Source: Jiella avicenniae (GTDB lineage: Bacteria; Pseudomonadota; Alphaproteobacteria; Rhizobiales; Rhizobiaceae). Taken from it: 64,000 bases of DNA. Position 1 is the first letter of the stretch, and the number at the start of each line of letters is the position of its first letter. Location: positions 115,982 to 179,981 of the forward strand of contig NZ_JAJUWU010000017.1 in the NCBI RefSeq assembly GCF_021390325.1, given 5' to 3'. The notes under the pieces are model-generated. The model saw only the letters and a program-made list of their open reading frames with translations, did no database searches and was not told the DNA's origin. Shown one piece after another: positions 34,676-43,311 of the stretch. Both the position numbers and the translations under genes were made by a program.

Positions 34676-35494
34676 TCAGGCTCCGACAAGCGCGCGGCGG
34701 ATGTGGACGGGAATGACCCGCGTCCGGTACCAGGCGCTGGCATAGGCGTCGGTGAAGGGCTCGCAATCGGCCTCGAACTTCGCCGCTGCGGCGGTGACAC
34801 TTTCGGCATCGAGAGGCTTGCCGACGAGCGCGGCCTCCACCGACGGCACGCGCAAGGGTCTCGGCCCCGCCCCGCCGAGGGCGATGCTCGCGGATTTGAC
34901 GACACCGCCTTCCACCTGGACGCGGGCGGCGACGCACACGATCGCCGCCGAATTGGTGTTCCGCCGCATTGTCTTGGCGTAGAACCAGCTCCCCCCGTCT
35001 GGCAGATCGAAGGTGAGCGCGGTGACGATCTCGTCCGCCGCGACGCCCTTCTTGACGATCTCGGACACCGGGGCCTGTCGCTTGCCCTTCGGCCCCGCGA
35101 TCTCGACCTCGGCGTCGAGGGCGAGAAGCGCGACGGCGAGGTCGCCATAGGGCTGGGCGGCGAACAGATTGCCGGCGACGCTCGCCATGTTGCGCACCGG
35201 CGGCGAGGCGATCGATTCGACGACCGGCTTCAGAAGCGCCAGGCGCTCGTCGCGGCCGAAGGCGTCGAGCGTCGTCGTCGCGCCGATCGTGACGCGTGTG
35301 CCGCTCACCGAGATGCCGGCGAGATCGAGCTTCTTCAGCGAGACGAGGGTGGTAAGACCCGTCGCCCGCGTATTGATCTCCGGCATGAGCAGCGTTCCGC
35401 CGGACAGGATCGCGCCGGCCCGGCACCCCGCAAGGGTCTCCAGCGCCGCGTTCAGATCGGAAGGAACGTCTACGCGATCGAGCATTTTTTCCAT
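34676..35494 (-). CDS. FAD subunit of molybdenum hydroxylase (CoxM-like)
   Basis: The 272-residue protein has the CoxM/XdhB FAD fold: AILSGGTLLMPEINTRATGL for the first FAD contact and RNMASVAGNLFAAQPYGDLA for the second, with a CO-dehydrogenase-flavoprotein C-terminal domain. Unlike the PaoB-type protein at 6933, there is no extra Cys cluster. It is the first gene of an eight-gene minus-strand operon that continues to the SDR gene at 27909. Confidence 0.9.
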   Translation of the reverse strand: MEKMLDRVDVPSDLNAALETLAGCRAGAILSGGTLLMPEINTRATGLTTLVSLKKLDLAGISVSGTRVTIGATTTLDAFGRDERLALLKPVVESIASPPVRNMASVAGNLFAAQPYGDLAVALLALDAEVEIAGPKGKRQAPVSEIVKKGVAADEIVTALTFDLPDGGSWFYAKTMRRNTNSAAIVCVAARVQVEGGVVKSASIALGGAGPRPLRVPSVEAALVGKPLDAESVTAAAAKFEADCEPFTDAYASAWYRTRVIPVHIRRALVGA

Positions 35495-35650
35495 CCCCTT
35501 GGCTTGTCTGCGCCATTTCGAGGAAAGGCTACAGGCTGGGAGGGAGCTGCGCTTATCGCCTGGTCTGACGCAGTTATCATTGCGTCGGAACCTTCACCCC
35601 GGAACGGTCACCGAGGCGCGACGGCCATTTCGGTCCCTTGCGAAACGAGA

Positions 35651-35678
35651 AAAGGCGGGCCTGCCGGGGCCCGCCTTT
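35651..35678 (-). terminator. Terminator downstream of the SRPBCC gene
   Basis: AAAGGCGGGC (35651-35660) pairs with GCCCGCCTTT (35669-35678) in a perfect 10-bp stem. Read on the minus strand it ends with a TTTT-containing run, and it lies 84 bases past the stop of the minus-strand SRPBCC gene. It separates that gene from the Mo-hydroxylase operon, whose promoter should lie between 35495 and 35650. Confidence 0.8.
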
Positions 35679-35761
35679 CCGTGCGTCTCGGGAGAGTGTC
35701 GTCTAGCGGTGGCGATCGGCCGAAGACCGGGGCGCCGCCTGATCATCCGGCGCTTGGCTTT

Positions 35762-36199
35762 TCAACCGCCGAAATGCTTCTTCAAGGCGTCGAAGCCGCC
35801 CTGAAAGACGTTCTTGCCCATGCCGGCGGCCTCGGCCTCGGCCTTTTCCGGCGGGCAGTCGAAGGTCGCGGTCCATTCGGCGAAGCACTTGTCGCCGTCC
35901 GTCACCGGGAAGAGGCGCAGGGTGGCGCGGTGATTGGTGATCGGGGCGGGCGTCTGAAGGATCTGATAGGTGACCGAGTAGTCGTCGTCCGACATTCCGA
36001 TCAGCTTCTCGCGCAGGTTGGCGCCGGTCGCGGTCTGAAAGTTGCGGACCGCGCCGATCTCGTTGGCGGCGAGATCGTCCTCGATATGGCTTTCCACCAT
36101 GCGCGGATGCCAGTTCGGCAGGCCGTTGAAGTCGCGGATCAACGCCCAGACTTCGGAAGCCGGCGCGTCGATGACACTCGAAACGGTGACGGTGGGCAT
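35762..36199 (-). CDS. SRPBCC family protein (CoxG-like)
   Basis: The 145-residue START-like (Bet v1) protein has the N-terminal SSVIDAPASEVWALIRDFNG, the WHPRMVESHIEDD strand and the C-terminal helix FQGGFDALKKHF. This family is wide (polyketide cyclases, CoxG and others). CoxG proteins accompany coxD/coxE-like genes and anchor or stabilise molybdenum hydroxylases, so the neighbouring operon suggests a related job. A terminator lies between it and that operon. Confidence 0.8.
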   Translation of the reverse strand: MPTVTVSSVIDAPASEVWALIRDFNGLPNWHPRMVESHIEDDLAANEIGAVRNFQTATGANLREKLIGMSDDDYSVTYQILQTPAPITNHRATLRLFPVTDGDKCFAEWTATFDCPPEKAEAEAAGMGKNVFQGGFDALKKHFGG

Positions 36200-36304
36200 A
36201 TGGATCGGTTCCCCAGGTTGATTGGCGATGCCCTTTCTCTAACGCCTCGATCCGGCCCGGACTTATCGGTGGGTCGGATCGTCCAATCGTTCAGTCTTAA
36301 AAAG

Positions 36305-37144
36305 TCACGCCACCATGGAGCGCGCAGCCGAGCGGTAAACCGCCGGCGGCACGCCCACATGCTCGCGGAAGAAGCGCGAGAAGTTGCCCTGGGTCGTGAA
36401 GCCGAGATCGGTCGCGATCTCGGTCAATCGGTCGTCGCTGCCCTGGACGTGGCGAAGGGCCTCCTCCATGCGCAGCATGTTCCAGTAGATGTTCGGCGTG
36501 ACGTTCATCTGCTCCTTGAAGAGCGCGAAGAAGTGCGGCCGCGACAACCCGACCTCGCGGGCTACCTCGTCGAAGCAGATGCGGGCCGTGACATTCGCCT
36601 TCATCAGGGCGATCGCCTTGCGGATGCGGAAATCGCGAGCTCCCGGTGCGCGTTTCGGAAGGCGCTGCCGCGCCCGTTCGGCTTCCGCAGCGTCGAGCAG
36701 AGAATCGACGAAGGAGACGATCTCGTAGTGCAGGAGATGGCCCGGATCATCCCCGTCGATCAGCCGGTCGACGAGATTGGCCATCAGGTCGTGCGTCGCG
36801 GGATCGATCGGGATCGCGGGATCGACGAAGAGCGGAACGTCGCCATCGATACCCCTGCGTTGGCGAATCCAGTCGGGATCGAGATAAAAGGCCAGGAACA
36901 GGCCGCCCTCGCCCTCGGCCATCATGCTGTGATTGTGCGGCTCGAAGGAATTGACGCCGATCGCCAAGTCCCGGCCCGGATGGACCTGCCGACTGCCGAT
37001 CGTCATCTCTCCCGTCGATCCGCGCATCCAGAGGATCAAGTGCACGTCGCGATGAGCATGCGTGACGAGATCGCCGACGACATTCCGGATCGACAGGCGT
37101 CCGAAATCGCCCTGGTAAAGAAGAATTGCCTCCCGCATTTCCAT
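36305..37144 (-). CDS. AraC-family transcriptional regulator
   Basis: The 279-residue protein has an N-terminal cupin-like effector domain (about 10-130) and two C-terminal helix-turn-helices (about 180-275): FDEVAREVGLSRPHFFALFK and LTEIATDLGFTTQGNFSRFF, followed by GVPPAVYR. It is the only regulator beside the SRPBCC and Mo-hydroxylase genes, all on the same strand, and is the likely activator of that set. Effector unknown. Confidence 0.88.
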   Translation of the reverse strand: MEMREAILLYQGDFGRLSIRNVVGDLVTHAHRDVHLILWMRGSTGEMTIGSRQVHPGRDLAIGVNSFEPHNHSMMAEGEGGLFLAFYLDPDWIRQRRGIDGDVPLFVDPAIPIDPATHDLMANLVDRLIDGDDPGHLLHYEIVSFVDSLLDAAEAERARQRLPKRAPGARDFRIRKAIALMKANVTARICFDEVAREVGLSRPHFFALFKEQMNVTPNIYWNMLRMEEALRHVQGSDDRLTEIATDLGFTTQGNFSRFFREHVGVPPAVYRSAARSMVA

Positions 37145-38064
37145 CCCCGGTCATTGATCTTGTTGTTTTGTGTCGATCAGGCCTTCGCCTCCCGGTCGCT
37201 TCTCGTGAACGACTTTACGGCAGTGCGGCGTCCCGCGATGTCCGAAACGATGCGCCCCGATCGGTCTTGCCTCGAGCTGTCGGTAACCACCCCGCGCGTC
37301 TCTGTTGTTCTCAACTTGCATGGCATTTGCGTGACCGCGCCAGCGGAAGGTCGGCCGTTCCCTTGGGCGTCAGAGGCATCATGCATTGTTTTAAAGTACA
37401 CCTCCGAACTGTGTCCAAGACAAGTATGGGAGGGGACAAATATCTGAAAAAACAGACTGAACGATATCTACTCCAGCCGTGCTTCCGGGTGTGGGCAAAA
37501 TGTCGGCGAGTTCAGCAGAGGTGGGCGCGGAATTTCGAACAGGGGTGCGAGTCGCGAAGGCAAGCCTCGTCGTCGAAATGAGTTCGATCCGGCCGGCCGA
37601 GGCGCGCCAGCGTGCGGCCCGGCTTGCCGAGGCGGGCGTCGACTATCTCGGCATGCGGGTTTCCCGCGGCACGGGCGGGGGAGGCCGGGACGCGCGCCAT
37701 CACGTGCGGCGCCATGAGGGCGATCCCGATCACGCCGCCCTCATTCTCGGAATCGAGCGCCTGCCGGCGCCGCCAATGCTCTCGGAAATCGTCCGCGAGA
37801 ACAACCCGGCCCGTCCGCACTGTCGGGTCTCGAGACGGCAGCGACCGGCGGCACTGGCGTCCCGGCGGTTCAATCGGCAACCGGTGGAATCCGTGAAGCG
37901 ATCAATCCCGCAACGCCGATCCTTCCGGACACGGCCGGGGTCCGTGACGAGCATGCCGGCGTCGACCAAAGGCGTCGCGAGCCTTTCCGAAGGGATCGTT
38001 CCCCATCGTCTTTCGGCCGAGCAGGCGCCCGAGATCGGCCGCAAGCCCTGGCGTCACAATGGCC
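37145..38064. other. Largely non-coding region with a decayed gene
   Basis: Apart from the hydroxyisobutyrate-dehydrogenase-like remnant described separately, I see no gene in these 920 bases. The right part (37800-38060) has open frames on both strands without recognisable family motifs. The left part should carry the araC promoter on the minus strand. A rather AT-rich segment lies around 37385-37475. Confidence 0.4.
37542..37763 (+). pseudogene. Remnant of a 3-hydroxyisobutyrate-dehydrogenase-like gene
   Basis: One frame reads VVEMSSIRPAEARQRAARLA then EAGVDYLGMRVSRGTGG. This is close to the mid-protein signature of the beta-hydroxyacid dehydrogenase family (…DMSSI-P-AAR…LA-GV-YLDAPVSGGTGG), but the Pro-Val-Ser-Gly-Gly core is damaged (MRVSRG). 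After about 16 unrelated residues comes DHAALILGIERL, which resembles the family's C-terminal end. The cofactor-binding N-terminus and most of the C-terminal domain are missing. It is best read as a decayed, internally deleted gene. Confidence 0.5.
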
Positions 38065-39576
38065 TCATGTCGCGTCCGCCATGCGTGAGCGGCGACGGCT
38101 GCGGATCTGGGAGTAGATCGAGAAGATCAGGAAGAGCAGACAGCAGACCAGGATACCCGCGCTGATCGGGCTCTCGATGAAGATCATCGGGCTGCCGCGG
38201 CTCAGGAGCAGGGAGCGGCGGAGATTTTCCTCCATCATCGGCCCGAGGATGAGACCCAAAAGCAGCGGCGAGGCAGGGCAGTTGAGCTTGGTCAAGAGGT
38301 AGCCGGCACAACCGAGGCCCGCCATGAGATAGAGGTTGAAGGTGCTGTTCGAGACGCTGAAGACGCCGATGCAAAGGAAGATGATGATCGGCGGGTAGAA
38401 CAGGCGATAAGGAACGCTCAGCATCCGGACCCACATTCCGATGAACGGGATGTTGATGAAGAGGATCATGATGTTGCCGATCCACATACTGGCGATCAGT
38501 CCCCAGAAGAGATCGGGGCTGCGGGTCATCACCAGAGGCCCCGGCTGGATACCGTGGACGATCAGAGACCCGAGGATCAGCGCCTGGACGGCGTCGCCCG
38601 GAATGCCGAGCGTGAGGGTCGGAATGAAGCCGGTCTGGGCGGCCGAATTGTTGGCCGCCTCCGGGCCGGCCACGCCCTCGATCGCGCCTTTGCCGAACAG
38701 TTCGGGATGCCGCGAAACGCGTTGTTCGACGGTGTAGGCCATGAATGAGGAAATCGTCGGTCCGGCCCCCGGCAAGGCGCCGAGAAAGCCTCCGAGCGCA
38801 GTTCCGCGCAGGATGGAGCCGACCGAACGGCGCGCTTCCGCGGCGGTCGGCAGCATGTCCCGAAGCCCCGTCTTCGGCTTCAAGACTTCCATCCGGGTAT
38901 TCGGTTCGAGATTGCTGATCACTTCGGACAAACCGAACAACGCCATGGCGACGACGATGAAGCTGATCCCTTCGGCGAGCATCGGGACGCCGAACGTGTA
39001 GCGCATCATCCCGGACACGATGTCCAGGCCGACGAGGCCGATCAGAAGGCCGACGACGGTCATTCCGATCGAGCGCAGCAGCGAGTCGGCAGCGACCGCC
39101 GACGCCGCAATGAGGCCGAGAAGCATCATCGAGAAGTATTCGGGCGGACCGAAGTCGAGCGCGACGGTGACGATCGCCGGTGCCGCCACGCTGACGAATA
39201 TCAGGGCGATGATCGATCCGCAGAAGGATGACACCGTGGCCATGAAGAGCGGCATGGCGGCCCGTCCCTGTTTCGCCAGGGCGTTGCCTTCCAACGCCGT
39301 CACCGCGTTGGCAGGGGTTCCCGGAAGATTCAGGAGGATCGATGCGATCGAGCCGCCGTAGAGCGCGCCGTAGAAGATGCCGGACAGCATGATCAGGGCG
39401 CTCAAGGGGTCGAACCCGAAGGTGAAGGGCAACAGCATCGAGATTGCCGTGACCGCGCCGAGGCCGGGCAGCGCGCCGATCACGAGCCCGACGAGAACCC
39501 CGACGACGCAGTAGATGAGGTTCCACCAGCTGAAGGCGAGTTCGAAGCCGTGCGCGATATTGTCGAAGAAGCTCAT
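38065..39576 (-). CDS. tctA: Tripartite tricarboxylate transporter permease, large subunit (TctA)
   Basis: The 503-residue protein has about eleven or twelve membrane segments and TctA hallmarks: ALPGLGAVTAISMLLPFTFG, IFYGALYGGSIASILLNLPG, the second ALPGAGPTISSFMAY repeat and GPEAANNSAAQTGFIPTLTL. Start and preceding tctB stop overlap by four bases (ATGA), which rejects the longer frame upstream. With TctB and the TctC protein at 44382 it forms a complete importer, probably for a sugar acid or other carboxylate used by the adjacent enzymes. Confidence 0.93.
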   Translation of the reverse strand: MSFFDNIAHGFELAFSWWNLIYCVVGVLVGLVIGALPGLGAVTAISMLLPFTFGFDPLSALIMLSGIFYGALYGGSIASILLNLPGTPANAVTALEGNALAKQGRAAMPLFMATVSSFCGSIIALIFVSVAAPAIVTVALDFGPPEYFSMMLLGLIAASAVAADSLLRSIGMTVVGLLIGLVGLDIVSGMMRYTFGVPMLAEGISFIVVAMALFGLSEVISNLEPNTRMEVLKPKTGLRDMLPTAAEARRSVGSILRGTALGGFLGALPGAGPTISSFMAYTVEQRVSRHPELFGKGAIEGVAGPEAANNSAAQTGFIPTLTLGIPGDAVQALILGSLIVHGIQPGPLVMTRSPDLFWGLIASMWIGNIMILFINIPFIGMWVRMLSVPYRLFYPPIIIFLCIGVFSVSNSTFNLYLMAGLGCAGYLLTKLNCPASPLLLGLILGPMMEENLRRSLLLSRGSPMIFIESPISAGILVCCLLFLIFSIYSQIRSRRRSRMADAT

Positions 39577-40025
39577 AGACGCCACCACAACGGGATCGGA
39601 AGGCCCAGAAACTGGACGAACAGGAGAACCGAGACGACGGTGAGACCGATCGCGACCAGAACGAGTTCGAAGAAGCGGGTTTCCTCGCTTGCAAGGCCCG
39701 AAACGAGGACGGCCGCCAGCGTGGCGATCACCAGTCCGGCGCGATCGAGAAGAAACCCGAACGCGACGATCGAGGCGGTTATCGCGGCCACCGGGCGAAT
39801 GAACAGGCGCGGCATCACGTCCGGCTGGCTTTGCAGGACGGCACGCGCCGACAGGGCCAGTCCGATGAGGGCGAGCACGATGCCGAGGATGAGCGGGAAG
39901 TATCCCGCTCCCATCCGACGCGCCGTTCCGATGCCGTAGCTCGGAGCCTCGACCGCGAAGAACAGACCGATCGCGAGAAACAGGCATCCCGCGAGAAAGT
40001 CCTTGTCCCTGAAGATTGCAGGCAT
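39573..40025 (-). CDS. tctB: Tripartite tricarboxylate transporter small subunit (TctB)
   Basis: The 150-residue membrane protein has four predicted helices with the TctB pattern FLAGCLFLAIGLFFAVEAPSY, RMGAGYFPLILGIVLALIGL near the N-terminus and LVLVAIGLTVVSVLLFVQFL near the end. The ATG at 40025 begins MPAIFRDKDF, typical for the family; longer upstream frame is not supported. It couples with tctA and follows the enolase gene by 130 bp. Confidence 0.88.
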   Translation of the reverse strand: MPAIFRDKDFLAGCLFLAIGLFFAVEAPSYGIGTARRMGAGYFPLILGIVLALIGLALSARAVLQSQPDVMPRLFIRPVAAITASIVAFGFLLDRAGLVIATLAAVLVSGLASEETRFFELVLVAIGLTVVSVLLFVQFLGLPIPLWWRL

Positions 40026-40155
40026 TCCCGTCGTCCTCCCAAACAACCGGAGCTGGAGCGCCGTGCGTCCAATCGGACGCACGAACGACGCTCCAAGCCA
40101 TGACATTTGGCTCGGCACCCGACACAGGCGGGGGCCAGATGTCTCGATCACACCA

Positions 40156-41295
40156 CTAGACGTAGCAGGGCCCTTCGATGAGCGGATGATGCCGCAAGAA
40201 ATCCCGGTCGATCTCGACTCCGAGGCCCGGGCCGTCGGGAACCTGGAGGCAACCCGTGCCGTCCGGCTGGAACGCGTGCCCGGTCAGTTCGGCGCGGAAC
40301 GGGTTGAAGCTCGTCGCGTCCACTTCGTAATAGCTGGGGTTCTCGATACTCGACAGGAAATGCAGAGAAGCGGCCATGTTCAGGCCGGTCATCGACGTAT
40401 GCGGCGCGACGCGCTGCTTGCGGGGCGATGCCATCGCCGCAATGCGCAGCCCCTCCGTCAGGCCGCCGGTCTTGGAAAGATCGGGCTGGAAGATCTGGAC
40501 CGCCTGATCCTCCATGAGCCATGCGAATTCGTAACGCGTGTAATGGTTCTCGCCGGCCGCGATCGGCGTGCGGCCCAGTTCCGCGGCCTTGCCGTAGGCG
40601 TACCGGTCATGGGGCGGGAACGGCTCCTCGAGCCAGCCGACGCGGCAGGCGTCGAGCACCGGCAGGATCCGCCGAACCTCCTCCAGGCCGTAGGCGGCAT
40701 TGACGTCGACGAGAATGTCGATCTCGTCGCCGAGCGCCGCGCGGACGGCTTCGAGGCGTTCGATGTCGCGCGCGGGCGAATCGCCGAGCCGCAGCTTGAG
40801 GGCGCGATATCCCTTCTCGACGAAGCCTTTCGCCTCCTCGACGAGCCCGGCGGCCGGTTGGTAGCCGAGGGTGATCCCCCCGGCATACGCCTTCAAGGGT
40901 CGCCGTCCGCCGCCGAGCAACTTGTAGATCGGCCAGCCGCAGGCCTTGCCGCGAATGTCCCAGAGGGCAAGGTCGATGCCGCTCATCGCGATCGCGGTCC
41001 CGGCGCCGAATCCATGGGTCGCGAAGTGGCCCTTGTAGAGGCGGTGCCACACGGCGGTCGTGTCGAAGGCGTCCATGCCGAGGATCATCGGTTTCAAGGT
41101 CGTGTCGATCAGCTTGGCGATCGCACCGGGCGATCTGCCGTGATGGGCCTCTCCCCACCCCGTGACACCCTCGTCCGTCTCGATCTCCACGAGCACGGCA
41201 TCCCGCTTGACCATGCGCCCGACGCCCATCGTCGCACCGGAATTGTTGGGTATCTCATGGGAGATGGGATGCACGTTCACGGCGCGAATCTTCAT
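40156..41295 (-). CDS. Enolase-superfamily dehydratase (mandelate racemase/MLE type)
   Basis: The 379-residue protein has the capping domain (GEAHHGRSPGAIAKLIDTTL) and barrel residues of the mandelate racemase group: YRALKLRLG at the end of strand 2, metal ligands in DILVDVNAAYG, WLEEPFPPHD and AAGENHYT, then FQPDLSKTGG and the APHTSMTG His, giving a His-Asp dyad as in sugar-acid dehydratases. It probably dehydrates an aldonic or uronic acid to a 2-keto-3-deoxy acid, which the divergent DHDPS-type enzyme could process. The ATG at 41295 follows GGAGGACC. Confidence 0.9.
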   Translation of the reverse strand: MKIRAVNVHPISHEIPNNSGATMGVGRMVKRDAVLVEIETDEGVTGWGEAHHGRSPGAIAKLIDTTLKPMILGMDAFDTTAVWHRLYKGHFATHGFGAGTAIAMSGIDLALWDIRGKACGWPIYKLLGGGRRPLKAYAGGITLGYQPAAGLVEEAKGFVEKGYRALKLRLGDSPARDIERLEAVRAALGDEIDILVDVNAAYGLEEVRRILPVLDACRVGWLEEPFPPHDRYAYGKAAELGRTPIAAGENHYTRYEFAWLMEDQAVQIFQPDLSKTGGLTEGLRIAAMASPRKQRVAPHTSMTGLNMAASLHFLSSIENPSYYEVDATSFNPFRAELTGHAFQPDGTGCLQVPDGPGLGVEIDRDFLRHHPLIEGPCYV

Positions 41296-41402
41296 TTCGG
41301 TCCTCCAGTTCGGGCTGGACGAGCCAGCTCGATGTCCTCGCATCGGGTGGATCGGCATCCGGTCGCTCCCCCGCACTGACGGCGGCCTTCCCAGATCCTG
41401 TC

Positions 41403-41416
41403 ATGTCATATAACAT
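41403..41416. promoter_or_regulatory. Candidate GntR operator between divergent enolase and DHDPS genes
   Basis: ATGTCATATAACAT is an inverted repeat (ATGT-CATATA-ACAT) in the 183-bp divergent promoter region. Read on the minus strand (TGTTATATGACAT) it matches 9 of 13 positions with the inverted repeat in front of tctC at 45419. The local FadR-type GntR gene at 42524 is the natural candidate to bind both. Confidence 0.5.
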
Positions 41417-41478
41417 CTTTGAGCCATCGGTTTGCAAGAGCTGTTTTGCGAACGGAATGCCGATCTGGAGAGCGCCGC

Positions 41479-42483
41479 ATGAGTGAGACTGTCGAAATGC
41501 CTTCCCGAAATGAGGATCTGTTGTGGGTCCCGCTCCTGACCCACTATTGCGACGAAAGCCCCGACGCTCCCGACATCAGGCGCATGGGCGCGCACCTTTC
41601 GAGCATTTCCGGCGACGTCCGCCAAATCATGCTGGCCGGCTCGACGGGTGACGGCTGGGAACTGACGGACGATCAGTTCGAATCGCTGATCGACTTCGCA
41701 GCGATCGTCGGGCGTGGTCCGTCGCCGTCGCGCATTCTCTTCGGCCTCTTGAGGCCGGATACGGATGGTGTCCTCGACCGATTGCGTCGGCTGCAGGCGA
41801 GGCTCGGGAGCGACGACGGATTGCGGTCCTGCGTTGAGGGTGTCGCGGTCTGTCCTCCCGTCGGTTCCGAGCTGGATCAACAGGTGATCGAAGAGCACTA
41901 CAGGCAAATCCTCGCCGCATCCGATCTGCCGCTGGCGGTCTACCAGCTACCGCAGGTCACCGGCTGTGCCCTCGAACCTCGGACCGTCGCGAAGATCGCC
42001 GGCAATCCGAAGGTCATCATGTTCAAGGACAGCAGCGGCATCGATGAGGTCGCCAAGAGTGGTCCCGATTTCGGGTCGACCCTCATGGTCAGGGGGGCCG
42101 AAGGCGGCTACGTGGAAGCCCTGAAACCGGACGGGCCCTACGATGGATGGCTGCTCAGCACCGGTAATGCGCTCGGCCGGGAGCTGCGCGAGATCCTGCG
42201 TCTGTTGGAGGCCGGAAACCGGCGGGAGGCCGGGACCCTGTCGGCCGAAATCAGCGAAACGGTCGGAGCCGTCTTTGCGGAAGCAGCCGACGAAGGCGGC
42301 GCGAATGCGTTCTCCAACGCCAATCGCGCACTCGACCATCTGCGCGCGTACGGCATGAACTGGCGCTCGGCCGCGCGGCCGCTCAAGGTCGATGGCGAGC
42401 GTCTTTCCGAGGCGCTGCTCGACAAAGTCGCCTCGCTCGCCCAAGAAAGACTTTCGTGGGATGCGCAAGGATATCTCGAGTGA
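41479..42483 (+). CDS. Dihydrodipicolinate synthase family protein
   Basis: The 334-residue TIM-barrel aldolase/dehydratase has the glycine-rich GSTGDGWELT loop, Tyr in AVYQLP and the Schiff-base Lys in VIMFKDSSG. A conserved Cys-rich segment (CVEGVAVCPPVGSELD) precedes the Tyr. The family includes 2-keto-3-deoxy-sugar-acid aldolases and 5-dehydro-4-deoxyglucarate dehydratases, which fits an enzyme acting after the divergent enolase-type dehydratase. The ATG at 41479 follows GGAGAGCG; the in-frame start at 41419 is less likely. Confidence 0.85.
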   Translation: MSETVEMPSRNEDLLWVPLLTHYCDESPDAPDIRRMGAHLSSISGDVRQIMLAGSTGDGWELTDDQFESLIDFAAIVGRGPSPSRILFGLLRPDTDGVLDRLRRLQARLGSDDGLRSCVEGVAVCPPVGSELDQQVIEEHYRQILAASDLPLAVYQLPQVTGCALEPRTVAKIAGNPKVIMFKDSSGIDEVAKSGPDFGSTLMVRGAEGGYVEALKPDGPYDGWLLSTGNALGRELREILRLLEAGNRREAGTLSAEISETVGAVFAEAADEGGANAFSNANRALDHLRAYGMNWRSAARPLKVDGERLSEALLDKVASLAQERLSWDAQGYLE

Positions 42484-42523
42484 GGCGGGCCAAGCGTTGA
42501 GAAAGGCGACGACCCGGCGGACG

Positions 42524-43285
42524 ATGGACCCCGCCGAGATCCAGCTTCGCCGAGAGATCAGGCCCGCGCAGCAGCGGCGGCTCGGGGACGAGGTCTACGA
42601 GGCGCTGGCGCGTTTGATCTCGGCGGGAGAGCTCACCTCAGGCAGCCGGCTTCCGGCCGAAGGCGAACTCTGTCAGCTCTTCGCCGTCTCGCGCCCCGTC
42701 GTCAGGACCGCGTTGGCTCGACTGCGCGACGAAGGTCTGATCGAGCCACGCAAGGGATCGGGTTGGTACGTTCTGGCCCATGCGGGGGACGGAGGTTCCG
42801 GCCAAGCGCAGGAACAGTTCGTCGCGATCCTTCAGGCGCTCGAGTTCCGGCGCAGCGTCGAACCGGACGCAGCCTACTTCGCCGCATTGCGCCGAACGGC
42901 CGACGACCTCGATATGATGCACAAAGCTCTGAAGGATTTCGAAGAGACGATCGAGCAAACGCAGGCCAAGGCCCATGTCGACTTCCATTTTCACATGAGC
43001 ATAGCGAAGTCAGCGCGAAACACATACTATATGAATGCGTTGGAGGCGATCGAATACGATATCGACCTCGGCCAGATGCTGGCGCACAGCTTGTCCATGC
43101 TCGGTCAGAGCGCTCGAAGGCGAGCAATCTTCAACGAACACGAGGCGATCTTCACGGCCATCGGCAATCAGGATCCGGCCGGCGCCAAGGCCGCGATGCT
43201 GCAGCACATCGAACATTCGCAACTGCGCGTCATCGCACGCGGGCAGGAACTGCTGAGGCGTACGCAGGCGGTGCAAGCGGACTGA
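42524..43285 (+). CDS. GntR/FadR-family transcriptional regulator (FCD domain)
   Basis: The 253-residue protein has an N-terminal winged helix (about 20-90: GSRLPAEGELCQLFAVSRPV, TALARLRDEGLIEPRKGSGW) and a C-terminal helical FCD domain (about 105-235; EFRRSVEPDAAYFAALRRTA, HVDFHFHMSIAKSARN with metal-type His/Asp, FNEHEAIFTAI and MLQHIEHS). The start is uncertain; in-frame ATG 42461 would overlap the DHDPS gene. It sits in the sugar-acid locus and likely controls it through the inverted repeats at 41403 and 45419. Confidence 0.88.
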   Translation: MDPAEIQLRREIRPAQQRRLGDEVYEALARLISAGELTSGSRLPAEGELCQLFAVSRPVVRTALARLRDEGLIEPRKGSGWYVLAHAGDGGSGQAQEQFVAILQALEFRRSVEPDAAYFAALRRTADDLDMMHKALKDFEETIEQTQAKAHVDFHFHMSIAKSARNTYYMNALEAIEYDIDLGQMLAHSLSMLGQSARRRAIFNEHEAIFTAIGNQDPAGAKAAMLQHIEHSQLRVIARGQELLRRTQAVQAD

Positions 43286-43295
43286 TCGGTGTTCG

Positions 43296-43310
43296 GGCCG
43301 CATCGCGGCC
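43296..43310. terminator. Short hairpin between convergent gntR and dehydrogenase genes
   Basis: GGCCGC (43296-43301) and GCGGCC (43305-43310) form a 6-bp stem in the 26-base gap between the two convergent stops. It could assist termination in both directions but has no T-run. Confidence 0.35.
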
Positions 43311-43311
43311 G

